The notes: generated from the sequence alone by a model not told the origin. 8,736 nt of DNA from Flavipsychrobacter stenotrophus (GCA_947379685.1 CANCOG010000194.1:1-8736); one strand, 5' to 3'; positions 1-6,081 are shown, counted from the first letter of the stretch. Program-made: numbers and translations.

Positions 1-179
1 TCACCAGCGATGGAGTTAAAGAATGGGCCGGTGCCTGTGAAGACTACACATTAACCCAAACGGGCAACCAAACAACCCTTCTTGTTCATATGGATACAAT
101 TCCAAAGTTTATGGATTTTTTTAAGAGCACCTGGCCCCCGGCAATGGAAAAAATAAAGGAACTGGCTGAGTTGACATAA
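1..179 (+). CDS. SRPBCC/AHSA1-like domain protein, C-terminal fragment
   Basis: Only the last 58 codons are in the window; the frame opens at base 3 and ends with TAA at 177-179. The fragment has the look of the C-terminus of an SRPBCC (Bet v1/START fold, AHSA1-like) protein. A stretch around GVKEWAGACEDYTL is followed by a beta strand (TTLLVHMDTI) and a closing amphipathic helix with FKSTWPPAMEKIKELAE, the long helix that caps the hydrophobic pocket in this fold. Such small cytosolic proteins bind hydrophobic ligands or act in poorly known stress roles; no substrate can be read from this fragment. The gene converges on the T9SS protein gene, with only 7 bp between the two stop codons and no clear terminator hairpin. 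The family call rests on pattern recognition of a short piece. Confidence 0.7.
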   Translation, partial: TSDGVKEWAGACEDYTLTQTGNQTTLLVHMDTIPKFMDFFKSTWPPAMEKIKELAELT

Positions 180-186
180 CGAAAGA

Positions 187-1908
187 CTATTCTTTTAAAA
201 CTTTCCTTACATCATGGCCATTTACTTTTAATAAATATACACCTGAGGGAAGGTTTGTTAAATCTACATTAACGGTTGTGGTGTTTGGAGTTAGATTTAT
301 CATCTCCTGCCCCAATAAATTGGTGATAATTAATTGGGCAATTTCTTCGTTATTTACAACAGTTATTTGTTGCTGCGTCGGGTTTGGATAGATGATGAGT
401 TCTGCCGGCACTACTGCCTGCTTAATATAGGCTATAGTATCGGTAACCTGGTAGCACTCACTTTGATCGTATTTATATTTCCCGATAAACAGATACTCGC
501 TGTTGGTATCGGGTGATACAAGTATACTTCCAGCCAGGTTTAATGTGGTTCGGTAGAAATCACCGCCAACATATAAATTGCCACGTTTGTCAGGCAATAG
601 ACAAAACCAATCATCCCCGCCACTTTGGAGCGCTACACTGGCTAAATAGTTGCCTGAAGTATCGTACCGGGCAAACCAAATTGCATCATTTGAGTGAGGG
701 AGTGCATTTAGCAAATGGCCGCCACCAAAGTCCATTATATAATTTGAGTCAGGCCACGTGAGCATGTAATACCCGATTGCGCCACCAGCCCATAACGTAC
801 CGCATCGGTCAATTGAAATTTCAAAACCATAATCGTCATGTTCCCCTCCAGCAGAGTTGGTCCACAAAATTCGCCCGCTAGAATCAAACCGGGAAACAAA
901 CATGTCAAGCATTCCATGAGATGCCAAAGTATCATGTCCGACCGTGACAGTATTTCTAAAATAACCCGTTGTAAACAAGTTGTCTTCCTTGTCTGTGGTC
1001 ATATCAAGAATGTATGATGAGTCGTTTTGGTAATGTGCCCACTCTACATGCCCGGAACTGTCCAACTTGGTGATATAAAAACAGTTTGAACTGGTTCCCG
1101 CAGTATTTGGAACAGTTAATGTATAGCTACCAATTGCCATGTGCCAATATGAAGTATCACTGGAAGTAGGACTAAAGTAGCCATTTACATATATAGTACC
1201 GTTTTCGGAAACGGTTGCATCGTTCAGGTAATTGACGCAAGACCCGCCCAAAATACCTTTAAGCCAAATTAGCGTGCCCGCAGGCGTAAACTTTTCTAAG
1301 AACACTGAGTAATTGCCTCCGGCCGTTCCGACCGTAATTCCATCCAGAGTAAGTGCACCATAAATTGGTCCAGCTAAATATATATTATTGGCATTATCTA
1401 TGTTCATTGTTGACACGAGGCTTATATTCCTAGCCCAAATCGGACTGCCTGAAGGTGATAGTTTCAAAAGGTACCCTGATCCTCCAACGGGCGCTATCAG
1501 ATGAAGGGAACCAATATACAAGGAGGTGTCGTAATTGCCAGCTACATAAACGTTGCCTGTATCGTCGGTAACAATACCAATTACATTTAAGATCTTCTTT
1601 GCCTTAAAAAACCACAGGAGATGGCCAGCAGAATCTGTTTTGGTAACCATCAGGTAACTATTGTAATCCGGGAAATGAACAGTTGTTGTATTGGCAATTG
1701 TGATAGAATCACCGCCTGCATAAATGGCGGCCATCAGCAGGTTGCCCTTTGTATCTATAGTAGAAGATTCTTCGTCGTAACAGGTTGAATCAGGTTGCGT
1801 AGCACCTATTCCCCATTTCCAGCCCAATTGAGCATGTGATTTGGCAGGAGCAAATACAATAGAAAATAAAATTGTGGTAAAAAGTATTGATAGCGAATAT
1901 TTTTTCAT
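187..1908 (-). CDS. T9SS-exported beta-propeller (SBBP-like repeat) protein
   Basis: A 573-residue protein when started at the ATG at 1908. The frame is open 16 codons further (to 1956), but this start puts a classical signal peptide at the N-terminus: KK, a hydrophobic run SILFTTILFSIVFA, and a likely cut after SHA near residue 26. The body carries repeats of the SBBP seven-bladed-propeller kind: SG-x3-W turns near residues 93-99, 153-158, 210-215, 285-290 and 344-349, and G-N-[VL]-Y-V-x-G strands near 118-124, 174-180, 237-243 and 443-449. The last ~70 residues (503-573) form a type IX sorting domain with IIYPNP (505-510), LLGQ, LPSGVYLLKV and a basic end. The product is therefore predicted to cross the inner membrane by Sec and the outer membrane by T9SS, and to be surface-attached or released. 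No catalytic motif is visible; a binding or adhesion role is only a guess. Confidence 0.88.
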   Translation of the reverse strand: MKKYSLSILFTTILFSIVFAPAKSHAQLGWKWGIGATQPDSTCYDEESSTIDTKGNLLMAAIYAGGDSITIANTTTVHFPDYNSYLMVTKTDSAGHLLWFFKAKKILNVIGIVTDDTGNVYVAGNYDTSLYIGSLHLIAPVGGSGYLLKLSPSGSPIWARNISLVSTMNIDNANNIYLAGPIYGALTLDGITVGTAGGNYSVFLEKFTPAGTLIWLKGILGGSCVNYLNDATVSENGTIYVNGYFSPTSSDTSYWHMAIGSYTLTVPNTAGTSSNCFYITKLDSSGHVEWAHYQNDSSYILDMTTDKEDNLFTTGYFRNTVTVGHDTLASHGMLDMFVSRFDSSGRILWTNSAGGEHDDYGFEISIDRCGTLWAGGAIGYYMLTWPDSNYIMDFGGGHLLNALPHSNDAIWFARYDTSGNYLASVALQSGGDDWFCLLPDKRGNLYVGGDFYRTTLNLAGSILVSPDTNSEYLFIGKYKYDQSECYQVTDTIAYIKQAVVPAELIIYPNPTQQQITVVNNEEIAQLIITNLLGQEMINLTPNTTTVNVDLTNLPSGVYLLKVNGHDVRKVLKE

Positions 1909-1929
1909 AAGAGATGGGTATGATTGACA

Positions 1930-1937
1930 CAAATGTA
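1930..1937 (-). promoter_or_regulatory. Candidate Bacteroidota -7 box for the T9SS protein gene
   Basis: Read on the minus strand the site is TACATTTG, a full match to the Bacteroidota -7 consensus TAnnTTTG, lying 21 nt upstream of the ATG at 1908. A TTG lies 16 nt further upstream, slightly closer than the usual -33 spacing. It also supports the downstream ATG over the longer frame, because a transcript starting here would not include the codons between 1956 and about 1925. Confidence 0.45.
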
Positions 1938-2018
1938 ATAAAATTATTTGGATCAATTCATACTCTTTAAATAAAAATACTAGCCAATGAATTTACCCTT
2001 CTTGAGATAGCATTTGGC

Positions 2019-2513
2019 TCATTCAAAATCTTCCATTGTCTCTTCTATCCCGCTGTTTCTAAGTTCAATAAGACTTCCCTTCACGGTTTTAGGGGCAGCT
2101 TTTAGGTCTTTAATTTTTTGTTTTTGTCCGGTGTATAAATATATTCCGTGTTCATTTGTATTGCTTTCTCCATCCCATTCATCGAAGATAACGTAGCGGA
2201 CCTTGTCGATATAAAAAGAAACATAGTTGAAGTCGGCACCATCGTTTTCGTGCATTGCCGGATGCATATGAAATGAATATCTGAATTTACTCCAGCTGGA
2301 AGTGTCCTTCCTTGGGTATTCAATCTCTACTTTACCAGGTGTGCCATATCGGAAAACAATGTATTCATCGCTGGAATCTTTAGACAAAACCATTTTGTGG
2401 CCGTCAGTTATATTAAAAGACAAGATAACTTGTTCATTCGGCTTTGCATATTTTCTAGCAGTTGCATTTAGGCTGCATAACATAAAAATACCGAAGAGTA
2501 TATAATGTTTCAT
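2019..2513 (-). CDS. Small exported protein of unknown function
   Basis: A 164-residue protein from the ATG at 2513. The frame runs open to 2633, but the longer form would overlap the upstream gene by 41 nt and bury the signal peptide. From 2513 the protein begins with MKHYILFGIFMLCSLNATA, a good Sec signal peptide with a likely cut near residue 18; I see no good lipobox. The mature part looks like a compact beta-rich domain with strands such as QVILSFNI, EYIVFRYG, KVEIEYP and VSFYIDKVRYVIFDEW, an acidic C-terminus and no cysteine. I do not recognise the family and see no catalytic motif. It lies 79 bp downstream of the Cys-domain membrane protein gene and 110 bp upstream of the T9SS protein gene, all on the same strand, so co-transcription is possible but not shown. 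Confidence 0.75.
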   Translation of the reverse strand: MKHYILFGIFMLCSLNATARKYAKPNEQVILSFNITDGHKMVLSKDSSDEYIVFRYGTPGKVEIEYPRKDTSSWSKFRYSFHMHPAMHENDGADFNYVSFYIDKVRYVIFDEWDGESNTNEHGIYLYTGQKQKIKDLKAAPKTVKGSLIELRNSGIEETMEDFE

Positions 2514-2592
2514 GAAATTGATGTCAGCAATTAGAACATCAAAAAATGTGCCTGAATTAATGCGGTATAATTCCTTGTGAAGAAAAATGCAA

Positions 2593-3189
2593 TTACTTGG
2601 TTTTGATTTTTCTAGCAGTATCATATGGTTCATGAATTATGATTGATACACCCATTACGTCATTATGATTATACTCTTCTGGCATTACGATATTCGGTTT
2701 TTCGTCATCGATTTTTTTGCTGTGCTTTTTTGCCGTTTGCTTGTGAAGGTTTTTAGCCGGGGAGTCGCTGGCCGGCAAAACAGGTTCGCCTAACATTCTA
2801 CTTTCGGTGCTAGTTTTGTTGGAAGTATCAGCAAAGGTGATACTGCTTTTTGCAGGTGGAATAGCAGTCTCATTATTGCAACTGACATGCACAATTCCAA
2901 ACACCACAAGTAGAATTGCCGCAAGCTGATTACAATAGGGGAGCCTTGATGTTGCAACCGAGAAGACGAATTCTTCCTGTTCCTTAGCTGCCAATTGATC
3001 TTTCCGAAAACGGCCACATACCTGTTGCTCCTGATGTTCAGTTAAGTAGATCAGGATTGCCTCATTGTTCCAATGGGTAAAGTCAACTACTGTCTTGCAG
3101 CATTGGTCGCAGTGTCTGCCATTGCCTTGCGGTTGCATATTGTCCCATGATTCGTTGCATGGTTTTGGTAGCTGGATTCGTGACTGCAT
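2593..3189 (-). CDS. Membrane protein with N-terminal Cys cluster (possible metal site)
   Basis: A 198-residue protein. Residues 1-65 form a Cys-containing domain: PKPC (C11), W15, then G-R-H-C27-D-Q-C30-C31-K-x-VVDF, and VCGRF (C58). From memory this PKPC...GRxCxxCxKxVVDF...CGRF pattern recurs in Bacteroidota proteins annotated as hypothetical; four spaced cysteines could bind a metal ion. One membrane segment follows at about residues 89-104 (LAAILLVVFGIVHVSC). A polar, Lys/Ser/Thr-rich tail of about 94 residues, probably periplasmic, ends in a more ordered stretch (GVSIIIHEPYD). The ATG at 3189 is the only sensible start. A cytoplasmic Cys domain, single span and outside tail resembles the layout of membrane anti-sigma factors or sensors, but no sigma factor is adjacent and function is unknown. 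A weak -7-like TAGTATTG lies upstream on this strand. Confidence 0.8.
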   Translation of the reverse strand: MQSRIQLPKPCNESWDNMQPQGNGRHCDQCCKTVVDFTHWNNEAILIYLTEHQEQQVCGRFRKDQLAAKEQEEFVFSVATSRLPYCNQLAAILLVVFGIVHVSCNNETAIPPAKSSITFADTSNKTSTESRMLGEPVLPASDSPAKNLHKQTAKKHSKKIDDEKPNIVMPEEYNHNDVMGVSIIIHEPYDTARKIKTK

Positions 3190-3339
3190 TGGGTGCTGTT
3201 TATTGAAAGATGCTCAATTGCTGATTTTCCACAACAATACTACCTCGTGTTTTTAAATTTCGAACCTACTAATTAGACAGTTACTCACATTCAGCTTGAG
3301 GCTGTTGAGATTCTACATCTATATTGTACCTTTATCTCA
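3190..3339. promoter_or_regulatory. Divergent intergenic region upstream of tdk and the Cys-domain gene
   Basis: This 150-bp AT-rich spacer must hold the promoters of two genes read away from each other. For the plus strand, TACCTTTA at 3327-3334 is one base from the TAnnTTTG box, with TTGAGA at 3305-3310 as a possible -33 element. It ends only 5 nt before the tdk ATG, so a transcript from it would be nearly leaderless. For the minus strand, TAGTATTG (near 3236-3243) is also one base off. Neither has the full consensus at ideal spacing. Confidence 0.35.
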
Positions 3340-3903
3340 ATGTTTATAGAGCCATTTTCAGGAAGAAAGAAAGGCTGGATAGAAGTAGTATCCGGGTGCA
3401 TGTTTTCAGGGAAAACAGAAGAATTGATCAGGAGGTTGAAACGCGTACAGATCGCGGGTTTGGCTGCTGAAATTTTCAAGCCTGCGGTTGATATTCGTTA
3501 TCATCCTGAAGACATTGTATCGCATGATTCTTCCAGGGTACGTTCTACACCAGTAGACAACCCGTATAATATTTTGCTCATGGCTACCGACGTGAGTGTT
3601 GTAGGCATTGATGAGGCTCAGTTCTTTGATATGGGCATAGTTGAGGTTGTGGAAACATTGGCCCTTAATGGTATCAGGGTAATCGTTGCGGGTTTGGATA
3701 TGGATTATCTCGGCAAGCCATTCGGCCCTATGCCAGCCTTATTGGCAAAGGCGGAGTATATTACTAAACTACACGCTATTTGTGTAAAGTGCGGCGAAAT
3801 TGCCAACTACTCCTACAGAATCCCCAAGGGTGGGGAACAGGTACTTCTTGGCGAAAAAAACATCTATGAGCCGAGGTGCAGGAATTGCTTTTTTAAAGGA
3901 TAA
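3340..3903 (+). CDS. tdk: Thymidine kinase (type II, Tdk)
   Basis: A 187-residue cytosolic enzyme that phosphorylates thymidine to dTMP with ATP in the pyrimidine salvage pathway. The type II (TK1-like) family markers are complete. The P-loop is G19-C-M-F-S-G-K-T26. D91-E92-A-Q-F-F96 carries the Walker B aspartate and the catalytic glutamate E92. V116-A-G-L-D-M-D-Y-L-G-K-P-F-G follows. The structural zinc site is C148-V-K-C151 with C180-R-N-C183, and Y176-E-P stands at the substrate lasso. Length is normal for bacteria (about 190) and nothing is missing. The ATG at 3340 is chosen because the P-loop follows within 20 residues; no Shine-Dalgarno is seen. It is monocistronic: the gene before it is divergent and 478 bp without a plus-strand gene follow. 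Confidence 0.97.
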   Translation: MFIEPFSGRKKGWIEVVSGCMFSGKTEELIRRLKRVQIAGLAAEIFKPAVDIRYHPEDIVSHDSSRVRSTPVDNPYNILLMATDVSVVGIDEAQFFDMGIVEVVETLALNGIRVIVAGLDMDYLGKPFGPMPALLAKAEYITKLHAICVKCGEIANYSYRIPKGGEQVLLGEKNIYEPRCRNCFFKG

Positions 3904-4048
3904 AGGTTGTTTTTGGCTATATACGTTTAGCGGCCAAGTTGGGCTGAGTTAATAGTGTAGTAAAACATTGAGTCAATTTTCATGCTTTTATAATCCGAGA
4001 ATTGGATTCCACGAAATCAATAAAATTAATTGTGGGGTAATGAAATAT
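3904..4048. other. Intergenic stretch downstream of tdk, nothing assigned
   Basis: AT-rich sequence with no reading frame of note on either strand. A weak inverted pair TTGGC/GCCAA sits just past the tdk stop, and CCACGA/TTGTGG lies near 4010-4036. Neither is followed by a T-run, so no confident terminator for tdk can be named. With the hairpin and decayed gene that follow, it makes up the 478-bp tract between tdk and the small ORF at 4382. Confidence 0.4.
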
Positions 4049-4385
4049 CTACTTACAATTACATTCATGGTAATGGGTTGCCTTTTTGCAAGGTAATCCG
4101 TTACCATGCAAAAGTGTTTTTGAGCCGATTTGAGGAATGTGTTTCCAATCAAGATTTTCCTCTTTGTTGATTAAGTAAAATTCATCTTCAATTGGATGCT
4201 GTGCCTTGAGACTAACTTCAATCATGACGCCGTTTGTTTGGCTGATTAAATATATAAAATAATATCCGCCTGTTGACCGCTTTTTTCGGTGCCTGTTTTA
4301 ATAGTGTCCCTATAGTATTTGTCATGTTACTTGGGCTTGATTTTGGCAGATGTCCTATCAGACTTTAAGTTTTAGATTGATTCAT
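4049..4385 (-). pseudogene. Probable decayed small gene (one nonsense codon, two frame breaks)
   Basis: The clearest part is an intact 58-codon frame from ATG 4225 to TAG 4049 (MIEVSLKAQH... ending HYHECNCK). It stays open 24 codons further upstream to 4297, and those codons read like protein (STGGYYFIYLISQTNGV) although no start codon is there. In the next frame, across a run of six A (minus strand; 4281-4286), the reading continues upstream as DKYYRDTIKTGTEK. One extra A in the run would join the two. Further up this second frame, one TAA (4327-4329) separates HDKYYRD from SDRTSAKIKPK. The ATG at 4385 overlaps the TGA of the upstream small ORF (ATGA) and opens a six-codon frame that would need one more shift. 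I infer a product of about 110 residues that has decayed, or sequencing errors in A runs. The family is not recognised, and the 58-codon piece alone could be a real short gene. Confidence 0.42.
4066..4108 (+). repeat. Perfect 19-bp hairpin (with G-U pairs), 5-nt loop
   Basis: The left arm CATGGTAATGGGTTGCCTT (4066-4084), loop TTTGC and right arm AAGGTAATCCGTTACCATG (4090-4108) pair at all 19 positions when read as plus-strand RNA: 16 Watson-Crick pairs and three G-U pairs. Read as minus-strand RNA the same three positions are A-C mismatches, so the fold is better on the plus strand. No T-run follows, so a standard terminator is unlikely. It lies inside the 3' part of the decayed minus-strand gene. 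Confidence 0.75.
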
Positions 4386-4585
4386 TTTTGCAAATTATTT
4401 ATGTGATTGATTGCCCGGATCGTTCGGGCGTACCGGATCATGATCATTTTTTTTACTGCAGGTGTGTAGATTTTGGGATTACCGATCCTTGCGCGCTCCA
4501 TGCGGCTTTCTTCGATCTGCCGCACCAGCTCCAGTTTAGATTTAAGGATCCTCAAATCATTTTTATTTAATTCCAACTTTTGCAT
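4382..4585 (-). CDS. Small basic helical protein, unknown function
   Basis: A 67-residue frame from ATG 4585 to TGA 4382. It encodes a strongly helix-prone, basic protein (16 Lys/Arg against 6 Asp/Glu). The first part, KLELNKNDLRILKSKLELVR, shows hydrophobic residues spaced as in an amphipathic or coiled-coil helix. A turn (IGNPKIYTP) and a second basic helix follow (VKKMIMIRYARTIRAINHI). There is no signal peptide or membrane segment and no cysteine. Composition suits nucleic-acid or protein binding, but that is a guess and I do not recognise the family. Its stop overlaps an ATG of the decayed gene downstream, as in coupled gene pairs. A -7-like TACCTTGC lies 35 nt upstream, and the palindrome TAACTAGTTA (4607-4616) sits between the two. 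The frame on the opposite strand is only its shadow. Confidence 0.55.
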   Translation of the reverse strand: MQKLELNKNDLRILKSKLELVRQIEESRMERARIGNPKIYTPAVKKMIMIRYARTIRAINHINNLQK

Positions 4586-4986
4586 ATTGCATCATTTTAA
4601 TTCTGTTAACTAGTTAGTTGCAAGGTAAATATACTGCGTTGTTATTTTGTCCTATAATTTATATTATGTTAAATAGAAAATACCGCAAAACAATCCACCC
4701 TCCAACGACACAACTAATTGTATCAGAACGTATTAGACCTCTAATGCCCGATACTGCTGCCGCGAAGCGAATTTGGTTGGTCTCTACCCTTTTCTGAGTT
4801 CACTCAAAATAAGGTTCCAGAGCCCTGTAGGAATTTGGGGTTCCATTTTTGTTGGCTCACGCTTGGTTGTTGGTCTTTTTTCTGGACTATTGGAGCGCTG
4901 ATTGCTGGACACATTAGTCATGCGCACGGAAATGAAACCGGCAATTATTGGCCATCAAATTTGGGGGGGTCTCGAAATGAGGTTGT
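4586..4986. other. Gene-poor spacer between the small ORF and the anti-sigma gene
   Basis: About 400 bases without a convincing gene. It contains a -7-like box for the small ORF (TACCTTGC, minus strand, 4620-4627), a nested inverted repeat GTATC/GATAC with ATTAG/CTAAT inside (4720-4754), the short hairpin TGAGT-TC-ACTCA near 4795-4806, and a run of seven G at 4963-4969, 17 bp past the anti-sigma stop. On the minus strand a 42-codon GTG-started frame (4784-4912) has a Pro/Lys-rich start and a WNLILSELRKG end. It is too weak to call a gene. I see no T-rich intrinsic terminator for the anti-sigma gene. Confidence 0.4.
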
Positions 4987-5814
4987 TTAAGATTTTCCCA
5001 TCACATAGATGTTCCCTGCAGTTGGCGTTGGAGAGCCGCCGGCTTTTTCGAGGGAGATCGCGAATGCCTCGCCGCTGGCTATGGGTCTGCCTACCTTTTG
5101 AATGATGGCGGTACTGGCCATATCCATTGGCAGCACGCCCATGTCTACCGGCTTGCCACCCTGAATGGCCCAAAGCTGGTACTGCATACCCTTTGGTGGT
5201 TCGGGTAAGGCATCCATCATTACGTAAGCTTCCCCTTTATCCTTGCTCCAGTAAAGTGTGGCTGCCATTGGGTGCCCCTTCAGTACGGTGTGCATCACAA
5301 TGGTTTGCATGGAGGTATCAGCCATCATATTCTTGCCGCGGGTGTAATTATCTACAATCTGGGCCAGTAATTTCTGGTTGGCCTGCATGGAATCCAGCCT
5401 GGTACTCATGGCCAGTGAATCCTGTTTCTGGCGGCTGTTCTGATACCAGAAAATAGTATTGAGCGCCATACTGCCCACCAGTGCCAGCCAAACTGCGGCT
5501 CGGCTAAACCGGGTATGCCTGAGTGCGGGTGAAAGCGGTAAGATCAATGCGCTTTGACGAGCCTGCTCTTCTTCCCCGCCGCCCGGCTGACTCGCCTGTA
5601 TGGCACTCCAAATTTTATCCTGCATTGCAGGATCAGGTGACATAGCTTCCTGGCTGGCAAATCGGAACATAGCCTCTTCAATGGCGGCCACTTCCTTTGC
5701 AAGTTCAGGATTCCGGTCAATATCAGCCTGTACCTGTGCCTGCTCCTGCGGAGACAAGGCACCCAGCACAAAGGCTTCCAACTGGCCCGATTCTATGTAT
5801 TCCCTGGTGTTCAC
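4987..5814 (-). CDS. Anti-sigma factor, RskA (anti-sigma-K) family
   Basis: A 275-residue inner-membrane protein that should bind and hold back the ECF sigma factor encoded just upstream. Residues 1-75 are a cytoplasmic helical part (YIESGQLEAFVLGALSPQE, then acidic helices), typical of RskA-type N-termini and lacking the zinc motif HxxxCxxC. A linker and one membrane segment follow at about 106-123 (AAVWLALVGSMALNTIFW), then a short coiled stretch (130-155). The periplasmic RskA domain spans about 165-275, with the family marks ATLYWSKDKGEAYVMM, LPEPPKGMQYQLWAI, PVDMG and the closing FAISLEKAGGSPTPT. The start is GTG at 5814: the frame is closed by a TAA seven codons upstream and no ATG lies before the N-terminal domain. 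It is separated from the sigma gene by 257 bp, far more than usual for such pairs. Confidence 0.92.
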   Translation of the reverse strand: MNTREYIESGQLEAFVLGALSPQEQAQVQADIDRNPELAKEVAAIEEAMFRFASQEAMSPDPAMQDKIWSAIQASQPGGGEEEQARQSALILPLSPALRHTRFSRAAVWLALVGSMALNTIFWYQNSRQKQDSLAMSTRLDSMQANQKLLAQIVDNYTRGKNMMADTSMQTIVMHTVLKGHPMAATLYWSKDKGEAYVMMDALPEPPKGMQYQLWAIQGGKPVDMGVLPMDMASTAIIQKVGRPIASGEAFAISLEKAGGSPTPTAGNIYVMGKS

Positions 5815-6071
5815 AATATTTCTCTTTACTTTTTAATTTTTACTCATCGTTTTCAACCTAAGTTCTTTCCCATTTTCCCTCCGGTTGTTCAACACTTCCA
5901 GTGTAGGTGTCCTACTGTTGGTTACCGTTGGTTTCACCAGCGACTATTTTTGTTGAAGCCTTTCAGGCTCCTTTAACTTAATGACAAGGACTTTTTACTT
6001 TCTATTTTTTATGTTCAACTTACGACTTTCTATTTTTTACTTCCAGCTTATGACTTTTGACTCACGACTAT
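5815..6071 (-). other. Structured, repeat-bearing spacer between sigma and anti-sigma genes
   Basis: No gene is seen. The half near the sigma gene (5991-6081) is AT-rich and repetitive. The half near the anti-sigma gene has a string of small inverted repeats: GTTG/CAAC (5884-5893), ACACT/AGTGT (5892-5904), GTAGG/CCTAC (5903-5915), TGGT/ACCA (5929-5939) and GGAGCCT/AGGCTTC (5955-5971, minus-strand reading, one G-U pair). Loops are two or three nucleotides, and the first three overlap one another by two bases. If the two genes share one mRNA, this is a long structured inter-cistronic region. On the minus strand, GGAGGGAAA precedes an ATG that opens only a six-codon frame. Confidence 0.5.
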
Positions 6072-6081
6072 CTAATTTTTA
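5997..6081. repeat. AT-rich direct repeats downstream of the sigma gene
   Basis: ACTTTCTATTTTTTA occurs perfectly at 5997-6011 and 6025-6039 (period 28). A degenerate third copy, ACTATCTAATTTTTA, lies at 6067-6081, another 42 bases on, and includes the sigma stop codon. Between them runs a loose short-period pattern (TTACGACTTTC, TTATGACTTTTGACTCACGACT). Read on the minus strand these are AAAGTCGTAAG/AAAGTCATAAG-like units. From memory, similar degenerate units occur between genes in Chitinophagaceae genomes. Confidence 0.7.

Noticed and set aside
1909..1956. Longer start (1956) for the T9SS protein
   Set aside because: It would place 16 residues before a textbook signal peptide and would lie upstream of the best promoter box.
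2514..2633. Longer start (2633) for the small exported protein
   Set aside because: It overlaps the upstream Cys-domain gene and hides the signal peptide that begins at 2513.
4066..4108. Hairpin as an intrinsic terminator of tdk
   Set aside because: It lies 163 nt past the tdk stop, is not GC-rich, and is not followed by a T-run.
4388..4570. 60-codon plus-strand frame
   Set aside because: Antisense to the 67-codon basic ORF, which has better composition, a promoter-like box and the ATGA link to the next frame.
4852..4915. Hydrophobic plus-strand reading in the gene-poor spacer
   Set aside because: No start codon and a short open stretch; the T-rich composition explains the hydrophobic residues.
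5127..5456. 109-codon plus-strand frame
   Set aside because: Antisense shadow of the RskA-family anti-sigma gene, with Cys/Trp/Pro-rich composition typical of spurious frames.
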